Positions 1 through 6,183 of a DNA stretch of 6,271 nucleotides are shown one piece after another. Source of the stretch: a bacterium (GTDB taxonomy: Bacteria; Desulfobacterota; Anaeroferrophillalia; Anaeroferrophillales; Anaeroferrophillaceae); the NCBI GenBank assembly GCA_029940125.1, contig JAOZRP010000146.1:1-6271 (forward strand). Reading direction: 5' to 3'. Numbering within the stretch: position 1 is the stretch's first letter; every line of letters starts with the position of its first letter. The position numbers and the translations under genes were made by a program. Below the pieces are notes generated by a model. That model searched no databases. It was not told where the DNA came from and worked only from the letters and a program-made list of their open reading frames with translations.

Positions 1-6
1 TTTTTT

Positions 7-2703
7 TCAGAGCAGCTGCTTTATCTTGTCAAGAATTGACAGGGCCCGCAGCGGCGTGGTCCGGTTGATGTCGGTTTTCCGCAGCAGTTTCCTCGCCTGT
101 TCGATGGCTTCCATATCCAGAGGTATTTCAACCGTGAACGGCTCGAGCGTGGGCAGGTAAGGGCTGTTGCCGGGGGCATTTGCCAAATCCGGGGTGCCGC
201 TGCCGGCCGGCCGGGGCTGTCCTTCGGTGGAAAACTCGGCCTGTTCAAGGTTGCCGAGAATTTCCTGGGCCCGGGCAATCAGGTTGGCGGGCAGGCCGGC
301 CAGTTTTGCCACTTCAATGCCGTAGCTGCGGTTGGTGGCTCCCGGCAGGATCTGCCGCAGAAAGACGATGCCGTCTTGTTCCTGCTTGACGGCGACGTTG
401 TAGTTCTTAATCCTTTCCTTGGTCAGGGCCAGTTCCGTCAACTCATGGTAATGGGTGGCAAACAGGGTCAGGCTGTTTGTCTGGTCGTGGATATGTTCGG
501 CCACTGCCCAAGCGATGCTGACTCCGTCGAAAGTGCTGGTTCCCCGGCCGATTTCATCCAAGATAATCAGGCTTTTCCGACTGGCGTTGTTGAGAATCTG
601 GGCGGTTTCCGTCATTTCCACCATGAAGGTCGACAGGCCGCGGCTGAGATTGTCCGCCGCTCCCACCCGGGTGAAAATCTGGTCGAAGATCGGCAGGGTG
701 GCGCTGGAGGCCGGGACGAAGCTGCCCATCTGGGCCAGCAGGGCGATCATGCCGTTCTGGCGCAGGAAGGTGGATTTTCCCGCCATGTTCGGTCCGGTGA
801 TGATCCAGATCTGTTCTCGCTCTTCATCCAGGCTGCAGTCGTTGGGAATGAAGCGGTCGTGGGGATTGAGGGCCTCAATGGTGGGGTGGCGGCCGTCGGC
901 AATTTGCAGGACCTGCCGGGAATCATCGATTGTCGGCCGGCAGTAGTTTTGCCGGTCGGCTACTTCCGCCAGGCTGATCAGGGCGTCCAGAAAGGCCAGC
1001 TGCCGGGCGTTTTCCTGCAGCTGATTTATTTCCACCGCCGCCCGCTGGCGCAGCTGGCAGAACAACTCGTATTCCAGGGCGACGATTTTTTCATCCGCGC
1101 CGATGATTTTTTCCTCATATTCCTTCAGGGTTGGGGTGATGTAGCGGTCGGCGTTGGCAAGGGTCTGCTTGCGCAAATAGTCGTCCGGAACCAGCTCCCG
1201 GTTGCGATGGGTCACCTCAATGTAATAGCCGAAAACGCGGTTGTAGCGAATCTTCAAGCCGCTGATGCCGGTCCGTTCCTTTTCGCTTTGTTCCAGTTCC
1301 ACAATCCATTTCCGTCCCTGCCGGCTGATCTCTTTCAGCTCGTCAAGATCGGCATTGATCCCCGGGCGAATAAGGTTCCCTTCCCTGATGCCCGGCGGCT
1401 GTTCCTCCAGCAGGGTGGTTTCGATGAGGTCGACCAGCGGCGACATGTCATCCAGGTGTTTTCGGATCTCCAGCAGCAGGGCCGGCGGCTGTTCCGTCGT
1501 GGTTTCCAGGAGCTTCTTGATCCGGGGAATGACCCGCAGGGAATTTTTCAGGCTGAGCAGGTCGCGGCCGTTGGCGTTTAAGGCGGCCAGCCTGCCGGCC
1601 AGTCGTTCCAGGTCATAGACCTGGTTGAGGGCGTCCTGCAGCTGCTGCCGGACGTCTTTTTCCTCCAGCAGTTCCTGGACGGCGTCCAGCCGTTTTTCGA
1701 TCTCTTGCGGCTCAAGCAGCGGGTAGAGAAGCCATTGTTTGAGCAGGCGGCTGCCCATGGCGGTTCGGCAGCGGTCAAGCAGGCCGTACAGGCTGCCTTC
1801 CTTTTGCCGGTCGTGGATGGTTTGCAGCAGTTCCAGGTTGGTGACCGTCTGCTTGTTGAGCTGCATGCAGTTTTTGTGATGATGGACCTGCAGGCGATTC
1901 AAGTGGACCAGCGGATTGTCGCTCTGGGTTTCCTGCACGTAGGCCAGGGCGGCGCCGGCGGCGGCAATGCCGGCTTCCAGGTCCTGGCAGCCGAAACCGT
2001 CCAGGGTCAGGACGGAAAAGTGCCGGCAAAGCCGTTCCCGGGCCAGCTTGCGGTTGAAAAAAGGGTGTTCCTTTTTCCAGGTTGCGTGGACGGTGGAAAA
2101 TTCGCTGATCAACTCCTGCTGCCAGGTCTGATGGCGCTGCTTTTCGCTCAGGAGCAGTTCCCGCGGGGAAATTTTTGCCAGTTCACCGGCCAGCTCCGCC
2201 GGGGTTTCCAGCTCGGCAAGCCGGAACTCGCCGGTGGTGATGTCCAGCCAGGCCAGGCCGAAGCACTGTTCATGCCGGCAGACGGCGGCCAGGAAATTGC
2301 TCTGGCTGGTGGTGATAGTTCCTTCCTCAAAGGTTACCCCCGGGGTGACTATCCTGGTAACCTCCCGCTTTACCAGCCCTTTTGCCGTTTTAGGATCTTC
2401 AACCTGGTCGCAGATCGCCACCTTGCAGCCGGCGGCAATCAGGGTGGCAAGGTACTGTCCGGCGGCGTGGTGGGGAATGCCGCACATGGGAATCGGCTGG
2501 TCGTCGCTTTTGTTGCGGCTGGTAAGGGTAATTTTCAGCAGCCTGGCCGCCTTGACGGCGTCGTCAAAAAACATTTCATAGAAGTCTCCCATGCGGTAGA
2601 AGAGAATCTTGTCTGGATGTTCCCGCTTGATCGCCTGGTACTGGCGCAGCATGGGGGTTAGTTTCGGCGTGGTTTCCGGGGAAGATTTTTTGGCCGCGCT
2701 CAT
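7..2703 (-). CDS. mutS: DNA mismatch repair protein MutS (complete, 898 aa)
   Basis: MutS is the cytoplasmic ATPase that recognises mispaired and small-loop DNA and recruits MutL. Visible in order: the N-terminal mismatch-binding domain with the GDFYEMF motif at residues 39-45 (the Phe-x-Glu wedge is F41 and E43); connector, lever and clamp regions to about residue 590; then the ABC-type ATPase. The ATPase has Walker A TGPNMAGKST at 636-645, signature region DNLSRGLSTFMVEM at 684-697, Walker B LIILDEIGRGTS at 712-723 (D716, E717) and an H-loop FATHYHEL at 748-755. A Pro/Gly-rich linker spans about 824-856, and the C-terminal helices end in TPLRALSILDKIKQLL. The length is a little above the E. 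coli protein and nothing appears broken. The ATG start is supported by AGGAG nine bases upstream, and it overlaps the stop of the preceding gene by four bases. The linker shows no clear QxxLF clamp-binding motif (see findings). The assignment to MutS1 is essentially certain. Confidence 0.98.
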   Translation of the reverse strand: MSAAKKSSPETTPKLTPMLRQYQAIKREHPDKILFYRMGDFYEMFFDDAVKAARLLKITLTSRNKSDDQPIPMCGIPHHAAGQYLATLIAAGCKVAICDQVEDPKTAKGLVKREVTRIVTPGVTFEEGTITTSQSNFLAAVCRHEQCFGLAWLDITTGEFRLAELETPAELAGELAKISPRELLLSEKQRHQTWQQELISEFSTVHATWKKEHPFFNRKLARERLCRHFSVLTLDGFGCQDLEAGIAAAGAALAYVQETQSDNPLVHLNRLQVHHHKNCMQLNKQTVTNLELLQTIHDRQKEGSLYGLLDRCRTAMGSRLLKQWLLYPLLEPQEIEKRLDAVQELLEEKDVRQQLQDALNQVYDLERLAGRLAALNANGRDLLSLKNSLRVIPRIKKLLETTTEQPPALLLEIRKHLDDMSPLVDLIETTLLEEQPPGIREGNLIRPGINADLDELKEISRQGRKWIVELEQSEKERTGISGLKIRYNRVFGYYIEVTHRNRELVPDDYLRKQTLANADRYITPTLKEYEEKIIGADEKIVALEYELFCQLRQRAAVEINQLQENARQLAFLDALISLAEVADRQNYCRPTIDDSRQVLQIADGRHPTIEALNPHDRFIPNDCSLDEEREQIWIITGPNMAGKSTFLRQNGMIALLAQMGSFVPASSATLPIFDQIFTRVGAADNLSRGLSTFMVEMTETAQILNNASRKSLIILDEIGRGTSTFDGVSIAWAVAEHIHDQTNSLTLFATHYHELTELALTKERIKNYNVAVKQEQDGIVFLRQILPGATNRSYGIEVAKLAGLPANLIARAQEILGNLEQAEFSTEGQPRPAGSGTPDLANAPGNSPYLPTLEPFTVEIPLDMEAIEQARKLLRKTDINRTTPLRALSILDKIKQLL

Positions 2704-2717
2704 GAATCTTTGCTCCT
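2700..2717 (-). promoter_or_regulatory. ATGA translational coupling site, thiI-like gene to mutS
   Basis: The mutS ATG (2701-2703) overlaps the TGA of the PP-loop gene (2700-2702). AGGAG at 2713-2717 lies nine bases upstream, within the last codons of the PP-loop gene. This repeats the arrangement at the preceding junction and supports mutS being co-transcribed and coupled to it. Confidence 0.75.
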
Positions 2718-3713
2718 GACGTGCTTGAACGTTCCAGAACGGCTTCCCCGGCTCCAGGAGATCAGCACCTCGTCCAGATTTTTGCCCTTGCTGTGCTGGA
2801 CCACCCGGGCGGCGGCGGTTTTCATCTTGTCTTCCGTGCCGCAGAGGATGCCGATTGGCCCGGGCATGGCCGCCAGGCGCATGATGACGTCTTCATCGCC
2901 GGCCAGCTGCAGCAGCCGTTTGTTTTCAGCCTGCTTGCGGCCGACGATCAAAAACGAGGCCGGGGGAAGGTGGTAGAAACGGCCGTATTTCAGCATTTCC
3001 ACTTCCCTGAGCGCCGGGTGATGGCTGTCCCTGCAGTCGGCGTAAATGGTTTTGAGCCGCCGGGCGTAGGCGGGGTCGGTAAGCAGGCAGCCGCCGGCCG
3101 GGGAGGGGAAACTGCTGATTCCCAGGCGGGCGGCCAGCTCCATTTGCGGCTTGCGCCCCCGGCCGGAAAAATCAAAGAGTTCTTCCCGCTTGACCAGGCC
3201 CTCCTGTTCCGGGATGGTTTCTGGCAGCAGTCTGGCCGATAAGGGGCGCAGGAGGATGCCGGTGGTGCCGGAGTCCCTTTCGATGATGCGCATGGTGTCG
3301 CGTCGCTGGGAAAAGGGGCGCTGGCCAAGGACCTCACCGGTAACGATGAAGGCAGCACCCCATTGGGCGGCGTAGTCCCTGGCCTTGCGGACCATGAGCA
3401 GCTTGCAGTCAATGCAGGGATTGAAATTCTTGCCGTATCCGTGTGCCGGGGCCTGCAGCAGTTCCAGAAACTCCTCACTGATGTCAACGACGCAGAGGGG
3501 GATGTCGTAGTCCCTGTTGACGGCGGTGATAAAATCATTTTCCCGTTCCCTGATGCCGGCATTGAAAAAGGGGGTCATGAAGAGGATGCCCTGGACGGCA
3601 ATGCCCTGACGCTGCAGGATTTTGACCGCCAGGATGCTGTCCAGCCCCCGGGAAAACAGGGCCACCGCCTGGGGATGGGGAATGGGGCGGCCGAAAAAGG
3701 CTTCTTGCTTCAT
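2700..3713 (-). CDS. ThiI-like PP-loop ATPase with C-terminal NFACT-R-type domain; probable tRNA 4-thiouridine synthase
   Basis: This 337-aa protein is predicted to adenylate a tRNA uridine and replace its oxygen with sulfur. The N-terminal half is a PP-loop (HUP-fold) ATPase: the ATP-binding loop reads SRGLDS at residues 21-26, where SGGxDS is usual. It is followed by NPCIDCK (C100 and C103, a CxxC) and TGEVLGQRPFSQ at 125-136, which resembles the conserved ThiI/MnmA segment. A third cysteine sits in PAGGC (C209). Together these could hold a persulfide or a [4Fe-4S] cluster, as in other cysteine-triad thiolases. From about residue 240 the protein has the KYGRFYHL...FLIVGRKQAENKRLL pattern (242-268), which I recognise as an NFACT-R-like RNA-binding region. 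The THUMP and rhodanese domains of classical ThiI are absent. ATG overlaps the tsaC stop as ATGA, with AAGGA nine bases upstream. The thiolation role comes from family-level prediction, the target base is unproven, and generic database names may call it a tRNA methyltransferase. Confidence 0.85.
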   Translation of the reverse strand: MKQEAFFGRPIPHPQAVALFSRGLDSILAVKILQRQGIAVQGILFMTPFFNAGIRERENDFITAVNRDYDIPLCVVDISEEFLELLQAPAHGYGKNFNPCIDCKLLMVRKARDYAAQWGAAFIVTGEVLGQRPFSQRRDTMRIIERDSGTTGILLRPLSARLLPETIPEQEGLVKREELFDFSGRGRKPQMELAARLGISSFPSPAGGCLLTDPAYARRLKTIYADCRDSHHPALREVEMLKYGRFYHLPPASFLIVGRKQAENKRLLQLAGDEDVIMRLAAMPGPIGILCGTEDKMKTAAARVVQHSKGKNLDEVLISWSRGSRSGTFKHVRSKDS

Positions 3714-3727
3714 GGCACAAGGTCCTT
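3710..3727 (-). promoter_or_regulatory. ATGA translational coupling site, tsaC to thiI-like gene
   Basis: The thiI-like ATG (3711-3713) and the tsaC TGA (3710-3712) share two bases within an ATGA tetranucleotide. AAGGA at 3723-3727, inside the tsaC coding end, is nine bases upstream of the ATG. Such stop-start overlaps usually let terminating ribosomes reinitiate, linking the output of the two genes. Confidence 0.75.
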
Positions 3728-4339
3728 GGGCGGAATAATGTTGCCGGGGCGAATGATTTTCAAAGGCGATGCCGTGGCATCGACGATGGTCGAGGCTTTT
3801 CCCGGGGGGCAGCTGCCGCCGTCAATGGCGAAATCGACTTCCTGCTTCAGCTTCGGGTCAAGCTCGCTCCAGGATTTTACCGCCGGCCGGGAGCTGATAT
3901 TGGCGCTGGTGGCGATCAGGGGCAGGGACAAACCGGCGGCGCCGAGCTGCTGCAAAAAGGGATGGGAAGAGATGCGCACGGCTATTTTTCCCTCCCGGCT
4001 GATGGTGCCCGCCGGCAGTCCCCGCCGGGCGTTAAAAAGGATGGTCAGAGGTCCGGGCCAGTAGTGGTTTATGAGCTTTTTGGCGGCATCGGGAATATTT
4101 TCGGTCAGGCTTTCAAGCATCCGGTAGCTGCTGACCAGGATGGGAAAGGCCTTCTCCCCGGGGCGCTGCTTCAGCCGGGTGATTCTGTTTGCCACCCGTT
4201 GGCTCAGGGCGCTGCCGCCCAGGCCGTAGACGGTTTCAGTGGGGAAAAGAAAGACCTTTTCCGCCTGAATGGCGTCGATAATCTGCCGGATAAAAACCCC
4301 CTCCCGGCCGGCGGGAAAGGGGTAGGTGAATGTCTTCAT
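3710..4339 (-). CDS. tsaC: L-threonylcarbamoyladenylate synthase, single-domain TsaC/YrdC type
   Basis: This enzyme makes threonylcarbamoyl-AMP from threonine, bicarbonate and ATP. TsaB/TsaD/TsaE then transfer the carbamoyl group to A37 of ANN-decoding tRNAs (t6A). The 209-aa product has the YrdC fold motifs: PTETVYGLG at residues 33-41, the KxR motif in LKQRP at 56-60, PGPLT at 95-99, RISSHP at 122-127, the S-x-N motif in ATSANIS at 143-149, and STIVD at 183-187. It stops at the end of the YrdC domain, so the extra C-terminal Sua5 domain of longer homologues is missing. This is the TsaC architecture, not full Sua5/YwlC. The ATG is the first possible start after an in-frame TGA, but its ribosome binding site is poor: GAGGGA lies 14 bases upstream. 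The gene sits 25 bases after purE and overlaps the next gene by four bases. Partner t6A genes are not in this window. Confidence 0.95.
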   Translation of the reverse strand: MKTFTYPFPAGREGVFIRQIIDAIQAEKVFLFPTETVYGLGGSALSQRVANRITRLKQRPGEKAFPILVSSYRMLESLTENIPDAAKKLINHYWPGPLTILFNARRGLPAGTISREGKIAVRISSHPFLQQLGAAGLSLPLIATSANISSRPAVKSWSELDPKLKQEVDFAIDGGSCPPGKASTIVDATASPLKIIRPGNIIPPKDLVP

Positions 4340-4357
4340 GGGTTTATATTTTTTCCC

Positions 4358-4371
4358 TCAGCTTTCAGCTT
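4358..4371 (-). repeat. Two exact tandem copies of the heptamer AAGCTGA across the purE stop
   Basis: On the minus strand the sequence reads AAGCTGA twice without a gap, then GGG. The first copy supplies the purE stop codon and the second lies in the 25-base purE-tsaC gap. It is too short to form a useful hairpin and is not followed by a U-tract, so it is not a terminator. It may be a chance duplication or a fragment of a dispersed heptamer repeat. Confidence 0.45.
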
Positions 4372-4883
4372 TCCGGATGTTCCCGTTTCTGCTGCAGCCG
4401 GGCGTCCTTGGCCTCAACCTTTTCAGCCATCTGCCGGCGATAGTTTTTCAGGACGTCGGCCAGGCCTTCATCGGCGAGGGCGATGATCTGGACGGCCAGC
4501 AGGGCGGCGTTGGCGGCCCCGGCCTTGCCGATTGAAACCGTGGCCACCGGAATGCCCGCCGGCATCTGGACCGTGGCCAGCAGGGCGTCCATTCCCTGGA
4601 GCGGGGTGGCGTTCAGGGGAACGCCGATCACCGGGAGGGTGGTGTGGGCCGCGACCACGCCGGCAAGATGAGCCGCCGCCCCGGCCCCGGCAATAATGAC
4701 CTGGACTCCTTGAGCTTCGGCTTCTCTGACCAGGGCAACCGTGCGCTCCGGCGTTCGGTGAGCCGAGGTCACCCTGGTTTCATGGGCGACGGAAAACTGC
4801 TGCAGGATTCTGGAAGCCTCGGACATTACCTCCCAGTCGGAGTCGCTGCCCATCAGCAGCAGGACGGTGGTGGATTTGTTCAT
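4365..4883 (-). CDS. purE: N5-carboxyaminoimidazole ribonucleotide mutase, class I PurE
   Basis: PurE converts N5-CAIR to CAIR in de novo purine synthesis, normally after PurK has carboxylated AIR. From the ATG start the product has 172 residues, the usual class I length. It shows MGSDSD at 11-16, SAHRTP at 40-45 (H42 is the expected general acid), the glycine-rich AGAGAAAHLAG at 65-75, VQMPAGIPVAT at 105-115 and IGKAGAANAALLA at 118-130. SDSD and SAHRTP argue against the AIR-carboxylating class II enzymes. An in-frame GTG at 4892 would add three residues, but only the ATG at 4883 has a well-placed Shine-Dalgarno (AGGTG, six bases away), so I prefer it. The gene follows purD by 12 bases, as expected for a purine operon. 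No purK is present in the window. A short charged C-terminal tail (about 150-172) is likely helical. Confidence 0.96.
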   Translation of the reverse strand: MNKSTTVLLLMGSDSDWEVMSEASRILQQFSVAHETRVTSAHRTPERTVALVREAEAQGVQVIIAGAGAAAHLAGVVAAHTTLPVIGVPLNATPLQGMDALLATVQMPAGIPVATVSIGKAGAANAALLAVQIIALADEGLADVLKNYRRQMAEKVEAKDARLQQKREHPES

Positions 4884-4898
4884 AACTAACACCTACTA
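4884..4898 (-). promoter_or_regulatory. purE ribosome binding site overlapping the end of purD
   Basis: Reading on the minus strand, the purD stop TAG (4896-4898) is followed at once by TAGGTG and TTAGTT, then the purE ATG at 4883. AGGTG (4890-4894) is six bases from that ATG. The same GTG is the competing in-frame start at 4892, which has no good Shine-Dalgarno of its own. The site therefore decides the start in favour of ATG, and it allows ribosomes finishing purD to reinitiate on purE. Confidence 0.7.
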
Positions 4899-6170
4899 CA
4901 ACCGTTTCAGTGCTTTTTTGCCGATGTCCGTGCGGTACTGGACTCCGGGCCAGGAAATCAGCTTGACCGCCTGGTAGCACCGGTCGATGGCGGCGGGAAT
5001 GCTGGCGTCAATGGCCGTAACCCCCAAAACCCGGCCGCCGTTGGTGACCACCTGCCCATTGTTGCTGGTAGTTCCGGCGTGGAAGACCATGACCTGTTCC
5101 AGCTCGGCGGCATCATCCAATCCCGTGATAATTTTTCCCTTTTCGTACTTGCCGGGATAGCCGCCGGAAGCCATGACCACGCACACCGAAGGATTCTCGT
5201 CCCAGGTGACCATGGCCTTGGCCAGATGGCCGCTGATGCAGGCTTCCAGGATGGGGACGATGTCGCTTTTCAAGCGCATCAGGATGGGTTGAGTTTCCGG
5301 GTCGCCGAAGCGGGCGTTGAATTCCAGGACCCGGGGAATCCCTTCCTTAATCATCAGGCCAGCATAGAGGATGCCGCGGTATTTTCTCCCTTCGGCCGAC
5401 ATTCCCTTGACCGTGGGGATCATGATGTCGTTCATGATGCGGCGAAACAGGCCGTCGGTAATCACCGGAGCCGGGGAATAGGCCCCCATGCCGCCGGTGT
5501 TGGGGCCCTGGTCGCCGTCAAAAATGGGCTTGTGGTCCTGTGAGGTGACCATGGGAATGACAATGTCGCCATCGGTGAACACCAGGAAAGAAGCCTCTTC
5601 TCCATCAAGGAATTCTTCGATGATGATGGTGTCTCCGGCCTCGCCAAAGGCTTTTTTCTTCATGATGGTGTAGACGGCGCTTTCCGCTTCTTCCACCGTT
5701 CTGGCCACGATGACCCCTTTGCCGGCGGCCAGGCCGTTGGCTTTGACGACAATGGGCGCTCCGTGGTTGTATATGTATTCCACTGCGTCGTCCGGGTTGT
5801 CAAAACTGGCGTAGTCGCCGGTGGGAATTTTATACTTTTTCATCAATTCCTTGCAGAATTTTTTGCTTCCTTCAATTTCCGCCGCGGCCTTGTTCGGGCC
5901 GAAAATTTTGAGTTCATGCTCGCTGAACCGGTCAACGATGCCGGCCGTCAGCGGATCTTCCGGCCCGACCACGGTCAAGTCAATCTCATTTTCAAGGGCG
6001 AAGTGCAGCAGTCCGTCTATATCGCCGGCATCGATAGGAACACAGGTGGCCATGGAGGCGATGCCGGCATTTCCCGGGGCACAGAAAATTTGGGAAACCT
6101 TGTTGCTTTGGGCAATTTTCCAGACCAGGGCGTGCTCTCGTCCACCACCACCAACTACAAGAATTTTCAT
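4896..6170 (-). CDS. purD: Phosphoribosylamine--glycine ligase (GAR synthetase)
   Basis: PurD joins glycine to 5-phosphoribosylamine using ATP, the second step of de novo IMP synthesis, in the cytoplasm. The 424-aa product is full length. It has the N-terminal GGGGREHA at 7-14, an ATP-grasp core with KANGLAAGKGV at 143-153, the phosphate/metal-binding stretch GPNTGGMGAYSPAP at 222-235, the catalytic EFNARFGDPETQ at 283-294, and the C-terminal ASGGYPG at 334-340. It is the stand-alone bacterial enzyme with no PurM or PurN fusion. The ATG start is firm: an in-frame TGA lies 15 bases before it, and AAAGGA is seven bases upstream. The segment encoding about residues 98-117 is unusually AT-rich for this window, which the run of Lys and Phe codons there probably explains. 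It is the first gene visible in the cluster and ends in TAG just before the purE ribosome binding site. Confidence 0.98.
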   Translation of the reverse strand: MKILVVGGGGREHALVWKIAQSNKVSQIFCAPGNAGIASMATCVPIDAGDIDGLLHFALENEIDLTVVGPEDPLTAGIVDRFSEHELKIFGPNKAAAEIEGSKKFCKELMKKYKIPTGDYASFDNPDDAVEYIYNHGAPIVVKANGLAAGKGVIVARTVEEAESAVYTIMKKKAFGEAGDTIIIEEFLDGEEASFLVFTDGDIVIPMVTSQDHKPIFDGDQGPNTGGMGAYSPAPVITDGLFRRIMNDIMIPTVKGMSAEGRKYRGILYAGLMIKEGIPRVLEFNARFGDPETQPILMRLKSDIVPILEACISGHLAKAMVTWDENPSVCVVMASGGYPGKYEKGKIITGLDDAAELEQVMVFHAGTTSNNGQVVTNGGRVLGVTAIDASIPAAIDRCYQAVKLISWPGVQYRTDIGKKALKRL

Positions 6171-6183
6171 TATTTTTTCCTTT
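6171..6183 (-). promoter_or_regulatory. purD ribosome binding site
   Basis: AAAGGA at 6178-6183 on the minus strand lies seven A/T-rich bases before the purD ATG. It is the strongest and best-spaced Shine-Dalgarno in the cluster, consistent with purD being well translated from its own initiation site and not by stop-start coupling. Confidence 0.75.

Noticed and set aside
11..20. The palindrome AGCAGCTGCT near the end of mutS next to a T-run, as a terminator.
   Set aside because: It lies within the mutS coding end, is only ten bases with no loop, and on the minus strand the run after the stop is A, not T, so it cannot be an intrinsic terminator for this operon.
376..1581. A 401-codon open frame on the plus strand opposite mutS.
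   Set aside because: It lies wholly antisense to conserved mutS, including the ATPase domain. Its translation has low-complexity Gly/Val/Gln-rich composition and no recognisable domain. Long antisense frames are expected in GC-rich genes with strong third-position bias.
1705..2661. A 318-codon open frame on the plus strand opposite the N-terminal half of mutS.
   Set aside because: It is in the same relation to mutS as the other long antisense frame, with no family resemblance and no supporting ribosome binding site. It is a shadow of mutS.
4884..4892. GTG at 4892 as the purE start.
   Set aside because: It adds only three residues, lies inside the Shine-Dalgarno of the better ATG at 4883, and has no good Shine-Dalgarno itself. 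I cannot exclude it.
5079..5543. A 154-codon plus-strand open frame opposite purD.
   Set aside because: It is antisense to the ATP-grasp core of purD, with His/Gly-rich meaningless composition, and is best explained by purD codon bias.
5821..5880. An AT-rich patch (about one third G+C) in purD as a sign of recent transfer.
   Set aside because: It is only about 60 bases long, encodes a conserved Lys/Phe-rich stretch of PurD, and is flanked by coding sequence of normal composition.
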